Below, in pieces: positions 1-11,936 of a stretch of 64,000 bases of DNA; the first letter of the stretch is position 1, and the number at the start of each line of letters is the position of its first letter. The position numbers and the translations under genes are program-made. Source of the stretch: Coniella vitis. Its lineage: Eukaryota; Ascomycota; Sordariomycetes; Diaporthales; Schizoparmaceae. The DNA lies in assembly GCA_011317545.1 (NCBI GenBank), contig WUJK01000005.1, positions 248,001 to 312,000 of the forward strand, written 5' to 3'. A model generated the notes under the pieces. It made no database searches and had not been told where the DNA came from. It saw nothing but the letters and a program-made list of their open reading frames with translations.

Positions 1-454
1 ACATTGGCAAAATGGATCACCAGGTACAAAGAAACCTGAAGTGCGCGTGGCTTTACCGAAAGGGGCCCAAAGTCCAGCCCCAAGAAGCCACCCGCCAAAA
101 CAGCAGTGACGAAATGAGGGACGGCCCAGGGCACCCCAGAACTCCATTGCCTCATAGCTTCCTCTGGAATATCAGTGACGACGGAAGAACGTAAGACAAG
201 TCCAAAGTTGGTTGGCTGGCCGAACAGAACCTTGGCCTGCGGCTCCAGAGACCAAGACACATCTCTTGGGGCCCCTCGCAACTCCTGTGCCTTGTTGTTA
301 AATACTCGACATTCCACCCACACCCTCTTTTCGCTCGTCCAACCTTCTTTCCACCGCATCTTCCCATTGTTCTTCCACCGCTGCTCAAGTACCGCTCGAC
401 TTGCTACCTCCTAGTAAAACCACACTCCAACACACCTACCAAACCACAGTCATC

Positions 455-1381
455 ATGTCTCTGCACTGTAAGTTGCATCAGTGAGAGGATGCTGGCCTCG
501 ATGATTCCCAGAGCCAATCTCCTGGGCTTTGTTGCCTCTTGCGGAGAAGATCGTTTGTTAGTGGCTGGATTACTGACGCGATGATGTCGTAGACCTTCCT
601 CCCGTCAAGCCCTCCGCTGTTGCGCTGGGTCTTGTTTTCAACCAGGTATGGTTGCCTATCAGCTGTCCAATCTTGTAAATGAATGAGAGCTGACTATTTC
701 CTGGGGACAGACTGTCGAGACTGCTAGTGAGTTTCTACCGACGCGTTGCCACCCGCAATATACTCCTTGTATGCCACGAACAGAAAGAAATACTTACAAT
801 TCCCCTACTTCTGTGCAATAGTTCTTGCACCTCTCCTGTACGTCACCCTCTCTGGCCTTGTCTTGCACATGAATGCCATCGCAATCGAGTACTGACATGG
901 CCATAGTGGCGAATCGTACCGTGCCGCCAAGCGGTCCGACACCGCAGAGGAATACTTCAAGAGCAGAGAAGCTGCTAGCACCGGCGTGGTTCGTACCCTC
1001 CCGAGCATATCGACTTCCCGTTCTAAAATTAACCGCTGGAATAACAGGCTTTGGGCACCTCTTTCGTCGGTAGCTTGGCACAGAGCTATGCCGTCGGCGC
1101 TTTGATCAACGCCACTGGTACCCTTTCGTACAAGGGCGCTACTTACCTGGGTGGTCTCATCTTCCTTGCTACTTCTGCCCCAACCGTGAGTTTTGCTTCA
1201 TTTTATTTGGAAATTCAAAGAGCAGCAGTTGACAGATTTTATATAGTACATTACGCAAATCTTCCAGGACAAGCGTCCTATCCAGACCGTCGGTGCCTCT
1301 GTCATCGCCAAGCTCTTCGAGACTGTAGGCCTGGCCACCTTCCTAACCTGGTGGGGAACTCGTACCAACCCCTTCGAGTAA
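455..1381 (+). CDS. Small conserved-looking membrane-type protein, 142 aa, seven exons
   Basis: I assembled this gene from seven exons: 455-467, 593-645, 711-726, 822-837, 907-985, 1048-1185 and 1268-1381. They sum to 429 nt with all phases matching, giving 142 aa from ATG 455 to TAA 1379-1381. The start follows a pyrimidine/CA-rich leader, and the first exon encodes only four complete codons. Two exons are just 16 nt long. The product starts MSLHYLPPVKPSAVALGLVFNQ at the N end and has glycine/alanine-rich hydrophobic stretches at about residues 58-105 and 110-135, which suggests two to three membrane segments. The tail is WWGTRTNPFE. It resembles the small DUF1761-type membrane proteins, but I am not certain of the family. 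The donor of intron 5 (GTGGTT at 986) is weak and is the least secure junction. Function unknown. Confidence 0.72.
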
Positions 1382-2018
1382 AAGCCTTTATGGCTGTGTA
1401 TAGCATCGAGGAAAGCCGTCCTTCCAGAGGACGGTGTTTTCGAGACTGAGAGTTAATATTAATGACGAAAACGACACGGCGTGTCGGACGAATATAACAG
1501 CATTGGTCTATTGCCTTTTAGATTTTATTAGCAGTGCAGAAATTGATTTCGAATCCGCTATATTCCTTCATAGTGCGTGTCCATACGGGTTGGCATTGTT
1601 TCCCTATTCAAAAATTGCTCGTCTACCTTGATTTGTGTTGTATAATGTCAACTACACAATAGCGAAACACTGTACCGGAGTTCTGCGTCGCATTGGGGGC
1701 ATCCTTTCCCTTCAAGTTTCAGTATTGTAAAGAAAGAGAATTTAGAAATCTGAAAGCAACACACCACTATTCCAATCAATATCCATTTAACGTGTTTGCA
1801 TTCGATCCTAATAGCCTCACAACACTGTTGGCCGCCCAACCACTATTCCATGCAGAAATATCCGTACGCCCCCGAACGCCATATTGGAAATGTCCCAATT
1901 TCCGCTGTCTGTGGGTTTTCCCTTTGGTCTCCGTTTTTATTTCTTGTGGAAGTATTTCGTTTTTCCAGATACTCGGTAGGCGATCAGCCATCAGTCATAA
2001 TCAACGACCAAGCAACGT
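1382..2018. other. Convergent 3' intergenic region
   Basis: This lies between the 3' ends of the small membrane-type gene (+) and NHP2 (-). Small ORFs cross it on both strands but none shows family features, coding-like composition or splice-consistent extension. It presumably holds both 3' untranslated regions. Confidence 0.6.
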
Positions 2019-2875
2019 TCAGCCCCGGAGCACATCCTTCATCTGCTTGGTGTATTCCTTCTGAGCCAGCTTCAGCAGCTCCTTGTACGCATCCCCGTAG
2101 CTTGCACCATCATCCTCGTCCTCATCCTCCGCCTCGGTCTTCTTTGCAGCCTTGCTCTCCTTGCCCTTTTCTTGGATAAAGACAACGGATGTGGGCCGCT
2201 TGGTCTTGGCAGCGCTTCCAAGCTCGAGACGGGACTTGACAAACAGGTAAGGGACGTTGTGCTCCTCGCAGTAGATAGGCAAGTGCATGATGACCTCGTC
2301 GGGTGAGATGTCGCCAGCGATGATGGCGATACCGGGAATCTGGGCCGAGTTGGACGGGGTCTTGAGGGGCGTCTTTCTCAGGGCCTTGTTGACTTCCTTG
2401 ACACCGCGCTGGAGGGCGCCAGCTTTCCGTGCTGTGATAACAAAAAAAAAAAGATTTTAGTCATGTTTGGCCCATCAGTGCAATGGTTGAGAGTTGGGGC
2501 TGTTGGAGTCCCACTCGATTCCACATGAAAATAAGTTAACGTACCCTTCTTGATGGTCTTGTAAATCTTCTTGTGGCCCTTGGCATCAGCCAATGGCACA
2601 GCAAAGTAAACCATGTTGGTCTGCACCTCGCCCACAGTCTTGGCCGCCGTCTCCTCAGCATCGGAAGCGTCGTCGTCGCCGCCAGTAGCAGCCGCATCGG
2701 CCTGCAGCTGTCTGTCGAGCGTTTCGGCAACCTTTTGCTGCAGCTTCTCCTTGTCGGCCTTCTTCTCCTTCTTGTCCTTCTTGACCTTGGTCACGCCGTC
2801 GCTGCTGGACTTCTTGTCCTTCTTCTCCTTCTTGTCCTTTCTGGACTTGAGCTTGGTCTCGTCTTCGGCGGCCAT
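2019..2875 (-). CDS. NHP2: H/ACA ribonucleoprotein complex subunit NHP2 (L7Ae family)
   Basis: NHP2 binds the kink-turn-like part of H/ACA snoRNAs together with Cbf5/dyskerin, Nop10 and Gar1. It acts in the nucleolus in rRNA pseudouridylation and processing. Two exons: 2875-2545 and 2431-2019 (744 nt, 247 aa); donor GTACGT, acceptor CACAG, and phase 1 is kept. The L7Ae core occupies roughly the second half: a KKGARKAGALQRGVKEVNKAL block, IPGIAIIAGDISPDEVIMHL, then CEEHNVPYLFVKSRLELGSA. These are characteristic of NHP2 rather than SNU13 or ribosomal eL8. The N-terminal ~85 residues are a lysine-rich charged region (repeated KKDKKEKK runs) and the region just before the C end is Glu/Asp-rich, which makes the protein longer than yeast Nhp2 (156 aa). 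Confidence 0.93.
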
Positions 2876-4026
2876 GGTGTGTGATTGATGTGGTTGGGTG
2901 GTAAGGCGCGTTTGGGGGGGAGGAAAACCGCTAAGCGTGCGAAGGCGGCTTGGCTTACAGGCGGAAGGAAAGAAAACACCAATTGCCGTTGGAAATGTAG
3001 TATGGGGATTACTGAATGGTTTCTTGTCGTCCCCAAGAAATAGAAAGGGGGAAAAAGTTTCAAGTGGCTAGTCGAGGATAAAGAGGATAATGGGGGGGGG
3101 ATTGGTGAAAGTTCGTAGTCCAAAAAGTCAAGAGCGAGTCCACACACCACCTGCTTTGCGCCCGCGAACTCGGCAGGCTGGAAATTTTCTTGAGTCCCCC
3201 CCCCCCCAACCCCAAGCATGCATTGCCTGCAGAGTAACTCGAATGAACAGGGATCAGGGATCCGAGCCCAGTGCTAGCGTCCGAACAGTTGTTCCAGGCC
3301 GAGTGGATCAGCCTTGTCAGTTGGGTCTGTCGGCCCTGGGTCGTTCCAACGGGCTTGCTACTTTACTATAGTATTCCATAACACCAGTTGATAATCATCG
3401 TACTGTTGGCTGATAATCATATATGTCATGGTCAAGGCATCCAAAACTTCAAAGGGTCTGTCCAATCCTGCGTCGATTGGAGTGGTAAAATGCTTTATGC
3501 TTTACAAGAGCCCACGGTGCCTTTTTGCATTTGAAAAATGGAGATATCCATAAAGCTTGGGAGTTCTATCCCGAAAGATGCATGCTTTTGTGGAGCATGT
3601 TGTGATGACTTACTCTGGTTGATGTTATAGATTCAGTCTATTATGATCAATGAGCGATTTAAAACGAGGGTCGGAAACCGGCAAAATAGGTAATCCTCCA
3701 AAACAGTCACGGGTTGATAGGGTGCTCCCGGACAAATCACCTACCATGAGAGAACGTAAAAAACATGCAAGGCTCGCCCAACACTGGAATTCGCCAGTTG
3801 CGAAACACATTATTTCCGAAAATGCTAAACATATACAAGGGGGAAAAAATGGGTATGTACATCACGGGGAAAGCCTTCAAATCTGTACACGAGGACAGAC
3901 AACAGGCATAGGGCCATGATGCCATCGGTTACGCATAATCGCACAGCGTCCTGTCTTTCCTACAATTCACCCCTCCTGCTTAGTATCCAAACCATCTTAT
4001 CTATTCCAATTGCACCGTGAGATACT
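2876..4026. other. Intergenic region: NHP2 promoter and rhamnogalacturonase 3' side
   Basis: About 1.15 kb upstream of NHP2 and downstream of the GH28 gene. It contains homopolymer runs (G8 near 3090, C10 near 3199). Small ORFs here, such as an 89-codon frame at 3650-3919, have no recognisable features. Confidence 0.55.
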
Positions 4027-5987
4027 CTAGGAGTTGAATTTGACGGACCGCTTGCAAGGAGCGGCGGTAACCTCGGCCTCATCAGCGCGGTCGCTTTCAC
4101 GGTGGTTGTGGCCTGAGCCGCCCCGGTTACCCCTGCCCCCTGGAGTGGGCTGCTCAGAGGCGGCAGACGACGTTTTGGCACTCTCGGTGGCAACGGCTTG
4201 CGAGCTGCTAGCAATGGCCTGCGAGCTGCTGGCAATGGCCTGCGAGCTGCTGGCAACAGCGCCCGACTGTGCAGATGAGCTCGCCGCACTACTTGCGCTC
4301 ACGGCGCCCGCAGCCGAGTGTACAGTGGCAGAGCTGCTGCTGGCAGCAGCAGCAGTGGTTGTGGCAGCGGCCGAGTCCGAAGCAAAGGCCGAGATGGGAG
4401 CGCGGCCGGGGAAAAAGGAAGCGGGCATGGAAGGGATAGGGATGGAAGAAGAGATGTCGTAACCAGTGCTCAGCTCGTTGTCCACTGTTTTTGCAAAGAA
4501 TTAGTGCTTGGTTCAGAAAGAAAAATAGGCCCACAGAACAAGGAACGCCGGGAGAAGGGGGAAGGGGTAAATTAGACTGTTTCGTGCTGGGCGGCAGGCA
4601 TGGCAACTTACTGGTGGAGTAGGCGGTGCTGGTAGCGGTAGCGATGGTCTGGGTGGAGGTGTACTCATCGTTGGCATCGCCAGACGCCAGGCAAGCTCCG
4701 GATCCGTAGGCATTCTGGCAGCCGTAGAGAATTTCGGTGCCCTCTTCGGTTCCCACATGGAAGTCCTCGATGACAAAGTCGTCGCAAGGAACATCGGCAG
4801 GGCAGTTCATCTTGACGGGGCCACGCTCCGTACCGTCGGTGCAGGTGCCCGTCCATCCGCTAAAGGTGAAGTTGGAGTACTCAATACCATCACCTGCGAC
4901 GACGGCCATACTCTCCCAGGCCGTGTCGAAATCCAGGGTATAGGCGTTGGAGTGGCCCATAAAGTTGTTGAGAGCAACATTCTGCACAGTTCCGTTTCCG
5001 CCGTTGGACTTGACCATGTACATTTGGTTGGAGTCGTGCGTGTAGATGTAGTTGTACTCAATGTCGGAAATGGCAACGCCCGAGGAGAGGGAGCCCATGG
5101 AGCCTGTTGCGATGGGACAAGATCAGTTCTTTTGCTCGTAAAGGATGGGAGGGGTGCCCCTTGATCGTCATTCTCAAGACTTACAGCCTCCAGACCAATT
5201 GCAGTGCACTTGCTCAACCAGGATGTTGGTGGCAGGGTCCTTGATGGTGACACATTCGTCCTTGTTGGAGACCTCAATGTCGTGAATCCCTGATTATCCC
5301 GTTAGCAAGCCAGTCGACCAGTGGAGGAGGATCCTCTGCCGGGGGAGCCAGTTGTGGCGTACAGATGTTTGTTCCCCAGACGTCAATGCCGTCGAGACCA
5401 CCCTCATAACCACCGTGGATAATCATGTTGTAGACCTCGCCGTTGGTGCAGGTGTCCAGAGACAAGTGGAACATGGGAGCGTCGACGAGGATGAGGTCGT
5501 GGATGCTGAAGTTCTCGCAGTAGCTGCAACGCAGGATGCGAGCGCCGTACTCGCCGTCCTTGTGGAACTCGTAGCCGTAGGCCTGGATGGCACCCGCCGA
5601 GGTGGCAGAGTAGACCTCGATGTCGGTGCTGTGCTCGATGCCAATCATGTTGCCCTCAGCGGTACCTGTGCGGTAGATGACACCCTCGAGGTTGATGGAG
5701 ACACCGGAGCCCTTGCTCAGGGTAACCCAATTCTCCAGACCGTAGTCACCGGCCGGAATGTAGACCTCGCCACCGTCGATACAGGCTGTCCAAGCCGCAG
5801 TGATGGCGTCACTGTTGTCCGTGGTTGCGTCCGCGACACCACCGTAGTCCATGATGTTGCACACCTTGGTGGCGGCCTTGGAAGCCGTCGTCGTCGTCGG
5901 TCCGACTGTGCCAGACAGCTGGGCGGCGGCGGGGAGGATGTAGCTGGCCGTGGCCAACAGACCAGACATGATCAAGCGTGGAGCCAT
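4027..5987 (-). CDS. Secreted GH28 rhamnogalacturonase (rhamnogalacturonan hydrolase)
   Basis: This endo-enzyme cuts the galacturonic acid-rhamnose backbone of rhamnogalacturonan I in pectin, outside the cell. Four exons: 5987-5363, 5289-5185, 5103-4612 and 4484-4027 (1680 nt, 559 aa), all phase 1. The N end is a signal peptide ending near AAAQLSG, then the family opening CNIMDYGGVADATTDNSDAI. GLDGIDVWGTNI (about 197-208) and NKDECV (about 217-222) replace the polygalacturonase NTD and DD motifs, as in rhamnogalacturonases; CNWSGGCSMGS and MYMVKSNGG follow. Strong similarity in layout to Aspergillus RhgB-type enzymes. The last ~150 residues are a Ser/Ala/Thr-rich linker-like tail with three near-identical ASSSQAI/V units, then a Gly/His/Arg-rich end; no carbohydrate-binding module is visible. 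Its 5' neighbour space is very large (7 kb), fitting a regulated plant-wall gene. Confidence 0.92.
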
Positions 5988-8329
5988 TGTGATGGGATAA
6001 ATTTATTCTACTAACGAGCGTAATGAAGAAGGGGTTCGAATGGTTGCAGAGACGGTATGGAATGAAGGAAGCAGCGCACAGCCTGCTACACACGACAAAA
6101 AGAAGGAATGGCCAAAGCGAGAGGAACGAGTGAACAACAGGCTTGGTCCGGTATAGAAGCACACGCGTGGAGTGTTGAGAGCGCCAGGAGAGGCAGAGCA
6201 ACGGCATCAATCGCCATGGCAGCAGCCCTTCAGCCTTTTGAAGTTCTGTGTTTCGTTTCAAGAGCCGGCAAACGGCGCATGGGTGGATGCCAGCCCATTC
6301 ATCCAGTGGGAACAAGGCAGCCCTGCAATTGCTCATCCCAGAAGAGCGTCTTCAGGAAGACCTTGCTCGTGTTGGAGGGGGGCTCGGGTCTTCGGCCAAC
6401 CTTGCCGTCCTTCCACGGTCTCTTTTGTTCAGGAACCCAGGCGTGATATGAAGGTGTCGATGCTGCTAGTCATGTAAACATCCCCCCATCCTCAGCCTTT
6501 GTCTGTTCGGCGGCGGCATTATCCGTTTGGACTCTTGCGAGAAAGGGAATCGGCGCTCGCACCGTGTATACCATGTTGTTGGAATGTGGACGATGAACCC
6601 TGTAGGGCCTCCTTGTCTTGTTTTTGGGTGGTGGTGGTGGAGGAGGTCCCGATCTGGTGGACACGCGCTCTCCGCAGTCTCTTGGCGCAACCTCACCCCA
6701 GGGGGCGTTGGGAAACGGCGATACTTTGTACTCAGGGACACTACCCTGCGTGACTTGATGCTCCTTCATTTGCCCCGGACGAGCTGGCGGCTCAAAAGAG
6801 ACGGTCCAGCCGCGCAGGCGTTGGGAGTGCAGTCGCGGGTAGATTTGGTGTACTATGTACTGTATATTAGGGCTGGCCGAGCGGAGGATTTCTGCTGGCG
6901 CGCCTCCGCCAATGGTACGTTGCGGGTGGATATTGCGGGTCAAGGGCCCGCTCGCTTACGCAGTTGGGTCCAGCTCTTGAAACACTCTGGGCTCACGCAT
7001 CACCACGCATAGTAGTGAGCCGATTATATATAGTTCCAGGAGCACTGTGCTATACTATGTAGTAGGACTATGGTTTATTAGTGGTGGTCTAATAATGTGA
7101 TGGCCGTTTTCCTCTTGCATGACAGCATGCCAAGTAAAAGTAGTAGTGAAAGCCATCGCAGCACTCAATATCCCTCTCTCTCGTTCCTCTCCCCGTCTCT
7201 CTCTCTTGATGCGGGGCGGAAAATCCTGGTGGCTTTCTTCCTTTCCATAGTGTGGGAAGAGAAGGGGGTTGCGAATATTTCTGGGTCGCCGCATCAGATC
7301 AAGATACGAAGTCTACCGCCGATTCGATCGGCACTTTCAGCACAAACCAACCAACTTTATCCTACCGTTCTGATCAAGCGATTGCCCAAATCTTGCCCTC
7401 TTTCTAGAACCCTTTTCTCGATCTGGGATAACATTAATATCCGTGACCTCCGAATTGTGGGTAGAGGCCCGTCTTCTTGCGGCCAGCCAACTCGATCCCA
7501 CGCACAATATACCCCTCAGGAAATTGAACCCGAGTTTACCCCGGATTAGCCGAAAGCATTCCTTGCACAGAATACGATGCAATTTGTCTATACTAGTATT
7601 AGTAGTAGAATGAATTATCAGTCACGATAGTCTTTTGGAAATACCATGTATGCCAGGCATCAGTAGAGGAAGGGTCCTCCTGCACTGGGGGTCGAAGCAC
7701 AACAAGTTCGCAAGTTGCTCAATTTGTTGCCCAGAGCACTCGAACTGTGACACCATGTACTATCCATCCCTTCGAGTCATGCATACTATATTACTATAGA
7801 GCTAGCAATATAAGCAGCGTCCCAAAGTAGAGCAGCAACCCTTTGAACGCCCGAGCACTTGTATGCCTTGTGGTCATCATCTTTCAAGCATCATTCTTGG
7901 GAGCCAAGATGAGACAAAATTGATTATCCACTGGTGGTGTTATGGTCCTATTCCACAATCCTAATGTGGACATCTTTGCGAGAGCCCTCAGGCTCACTAG
8001 ATTCAGAGTTGGTTGGCTCTTGCGTTGCTCAAGAATACACTTCCATACTCTCGGCAGACTCCGATACGTATGCTCGTTATAGGCAGATACGCCCCCCTCC
8101 CCCTCGGTGCAGTCAGTCTATCTACATAGTATGTTCTCAGTCAGTCCAATCCGCGTATACGATGTCATCTTGATATCATTGCTACATTAAAATCTTGAAA
8201 ACTATAGATGAACAACTTTGTTTGAATACATATCTGTTAATCTACTCAGGCATGTAACTGATTTACATTATTTGCTCATTGTACAGAAGGGCAAGGTAAT
8301 GTCTTAATTTGCCGGTGAAGTGTGTTTTC

Positions 8330-8385
8330 TTTTTTTTTTTTTTGAAGGAAATCTTTTTGAAATTGCTCAAAAAAAAAAAAAAAAA
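8330..8385. repeat. Poly(T)/poly(A) inverted repeat
   Basis: A run of 14 T (8330-8343) and a run of 17 A (8369-8385) are separated by 25 nt. They could pair into a hairpin in single-stranded DNA or RNA, or simply exclude nucleosomes. No gene is attached. Confidence 0.7.
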
Positions 8386-11300
8386 CATTCTACAAGTCCC
8401 CCACCCCATATATTGACCGTGGAATCCATCTCACCGCAACTGATTCCGAAACACCTGTCTTTACACCTTGGTCTTGCTGGTTCATTACCAGCGCCATACG
8501 TGGTCTGTCTCCAAGTGTCCGCGTACACTCCCACTTGCCCGTCACTACCTACTGGAGAATCAGGCCACCTTCCCCCCTCCAACTCAACCCGAGGTTTGTT
8601 CAAAACTCTCCCAGGATTGACACCAAAACACACATACACTCAAGAGGGAAGCGCTGGCTACAGAGACACCGCTAGCAAACCTCTATATCGCCGTCAAGAC
8701 TTCACACCAATACGCTTCGTCAAATTCAAATTCCACCATAACGAAGTACAATAAGGTGTGGGAATCTTGGCACGTCTCACCGGTAAACTTCACTCAAGCA
8801 TGCATTTACATAACTCCAACCATGTTATGTACTATGCGGCATTGGTGGCAAAATCCACAACGCCGCAGATTGAATCAGCAGATGCTTGCGTGTTCTTGGG
8901 ATGATGTCTACATGACTTTATTGTTGGGCTTGTCCACCATGGCCCGCTAACCTGCACAACCGACAACCGGGCTACTATGTAAGGACTCTGAAGTCGACGT
9001 CTTGGTATGGACCAGTTGGAAAAGGTATTGGTTGACGTTCTGGCGACGACATATGGCGCAGACTTCGCAACGTTTTCCGCCGCAACCATGACAAGATGCG
9101 CCCATCGGCATCAGCCCGGTGTGCCAATGCCAGCCCTCGGAACAAAACAGTGATCAAAGCAAGCCTTGATCTGCAGAAGATCAAGCTGAAGAGAATTTTG
9201 CTATGTTTGGCTTTTGTATCACATGTTTACGTACACACAAGGGAGTCCCGGCCCAGCGGCCAAAGAAGAGACGCGGTTCAAAATTCCGCCTAAGACGACT
9301 GGTCTGCGTTGAGCATGACAATCAAAACTCAATCGGCTGGCTTGGCTTGACGGACACCAAGGCCTTGACAGCACGCAGCACGGCGGTGTTCAAACTCGCG
9401 AGACAATCCATCATGCTCGTGTCTCAAAACGACACACGGTTAGTAGCCGACAAAGAGAAGCTTAAGGAACTTCCTGCTGAGTGACTTCGATACATTTCCT
9501 GGTAAAACCGTGCTGTACGCAGACACGTGGTATGCAGTCAGCTCGTGCTTCACCTGGGTTTTGAATATCGCGAGTTAACTCTCAGCGCTGAGCGGTTCTG
9601 ATAGATTCATAGCCACAGCTGGTAGAATCGGGCTGTCAGAGTCACCTAAGCCACAGCGGATTTCGTATTGGAGCGGTTGAGCTGCCAGCATGGAGGAGCT
9701 GATATGACTAGCCACCCAGCCTTGACTAGCTCCGATGGCGTATGAATTAGAGGAGGTGGAAGGCAGTATTCTTGTCAAGTACTATGTCATGAGGCTGGAA
9801 AATGCTACATAGACTCAGATTAGAGTGACATCTTGTACTCTGTATCACCATCCAGGACATTTGCACACAATCAGTCGCATGTTTCACCATGATATTCCTT
9901 TGCTCCCACCACGTTGTCATTTGACAGTAGTAGGAGGGCATTCCAAGGTTACAGGTACTGTGCTTAGTACTCATGCGGCGTGCCAAGAAGCTGTTGATGT
10001 CAAGCTGACGACCAACCAGTCATCTGTGAGATGGGTGAGCTGTCCCGATATGCGGATGAATATCAACGTCTGGGGAACGAGTACATAGTCAACAACCGTA
10101 AGCCCAGGATACTCTGCTCTGTGGGGGATGAGATGAGGTCATGGGCATTGATCTTGGTAAATGTTCGACAATGGCTACTATGTACCACATCTGCTCCAGC
10201 ACTTTTTTTTTGAAGTACCTTTAAATACTGAGAAGACAGCAGTGTCAGTCAAGAGCCGCTGTGAACAACAGTGTAGAGGCCGATAGTGTACGCTGCAAGA
10301 ATCCGCGAAGAAGATCTAGCTGCAACAGGCGGTTTGCCATATCCACAGTAGTCGTGCGCGCTGGATAACTGCTTTCTGAGCATATGCGTGTGGCACAAGC
10401 ACGGACTGATGTGTGGGTGTGGCGTATGTCACCTGCATCAGTCTGTCTTGGGGCGTGGATGAAGATATGAAGACAGAAATCCAAAGAGCGATCAGCCACA
10501 CGACCCCTGCCAGCCGATCCACCGGCATCAAGATGGTCCCAAAGGGGCATGGCACACGGCGGATGCCACAGCCGGATGCCGATCAGCTCGGTGATGGCAT
10601 CAGCTCTAATTTTTTGTCGAAGAGGACCGGAGCAAAAGCTGCGGGGCCGTGCTAGGAGCTGTCCACTGCGAGTCGACGTAGAGTGGCCTGTCTGGCAGAC
10701 TGACAGCGAAACCTCAGCCACAGGCCAAAGCGTCGCTCGAAAAAGGCAGAAAAGCGCATTACCACGATGGTTTGCCCGACCATGCACTTCTGTTCTCTCT
10801 TGCTTTGTTTTTGGCTTTTGCAACAGCTGTCTGGTCCAAGCGCGCACGTCTTGGGACGTTCCAAGGCAGACAACAGCAGTCTAGGCCGGCCTATTTGGCA
10901 TATTCAGGCGACAGGCACTAACAGCCACTTGGCGCAGCCTTGTCCTCTCTGCCATGCATACCCTGATACCCAGCGAGGTCGCGGCATGACGTAGGTCTAG
11001 CTCTTGTTCCAGCGCTTAATCTCGATAGGCCTCCGTCCAACAGTGACGATCCCTCTTTGTGTGGGTGGTGCGTGTGGGCGTGTGCGGCCTGTCACTCCTA
11101 CGCCCACGGTAGCTGGGCTGGTGCCGGAGAAAAAGCCGTGGCCCGGCCGGCGCTGTGGTTGGCTGCCTTGCCTGCTGGTTACGCACGCAGGCTGGCTGGC
11201 AGGCAGGCGTAGGGGCCGCGTCGGGTCAGAGAATGGGATTCATCGGCGATGGGAATCCAGGCGTGAAAGACACTGTATTTGTGGTAATGAGAAAAGAGCA

Positions 11301-11872
11301 CGCATGTACTATGATAGTATGTGGGCGCTGGCGACGTCACAGGGTGGAGGGAATGGTGGATGCGAGAGATCATTAGAAAAAAAAAAGATCAGATAGAAAA
11401 GAGGGAAAGGAAGAAAGAGCTTCTCACTTAAATTGCTGGGCTCTCCTGCCACTGGGGTGCCACGTTGGTTGCATCGCCCTTTGTCTCTCCACTGCTGCCA
11501 GCGCCAACACTAATAAGCTAATAAGCTGACGACAGTCCAGACTCTACTTGATAGCGCCTTATTTTAAGCTCAAGCCTGAGCCCGCGCCTGAGCCTGCCTC
11601 CAGCCCCCTGAGATAAGGTTTTCGGATTTGCTGGCGGAGGACTGACCTACTGCAACTCAGTGGGCTCGTAACCTTCTGTCATAGTACGAAACGAGGAGGC
11701 CCCCCAGGCCCCTCAGTGCCGCCAGGCCAGCACAGCGCCCCAATCTCCAATTCCACAAAAGGCTCGACCCTCCTTTGTGGCGCCTGGGGCAGCCCACTTG
11801 CTCGCTACTCGCCCAGCTCTCTTTCGGCCGCTCCCGGCACACGGCTACGCAACAATCACGACATTTCCTGCC

Positions 11873-11908
11873 GCCATTGCCATTGCCATTGCCATTGCCA
11901 TTGCTTGC
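11873..11908. repeat. GCCATT hexanucleotide microsatellite
   Basis: About six tandem copies of GCCATT (read as CCATTG) lie in the intergenic space. They sit 16 nt before the palindromic GCGTACATAGTACGC site. Confidence 0.8.
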
Positions 11909-11921
11909 CAGTCTCGACCCG

Positions 11922-11936
11922 CGTACATAGTACGCA
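11922..11936. promoter_or_regulatory. Perfect GCGTAC-ATA-GTACGC inverted repeat
   Basis: Six-base arms GCGTAC and GTACGC flank an ATA spacer, and the core is one of the ten intergenic TACATAGTA sites. It lies about 1.3 kb upstream of the orphan gene. The form is that of a dimeric protein binding site, but no known factor is assigned. Confidence 0.35.

Noticed and set aside
5352..6014. 220-codon open frame on the plus strand across the rhamnogalacturonase gene
   Set aside because: It is antisense to the well-supported GH28 first exon, rich in Val/Asp/Gly as expected from a complementary frame, and has no family features.
6028..6050. GGGTTCGAATGG resembling a tRNA T-loop
   Set aside because: No matching T-stem, acceptor stem or anticodon arm around it.
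9203..9484. 93-codon frame with a CxxC start and a basic KKRRGSKFR patch
   Set aside because: No known fold or splice support, and overlapping frames of similar size occur on both strands.
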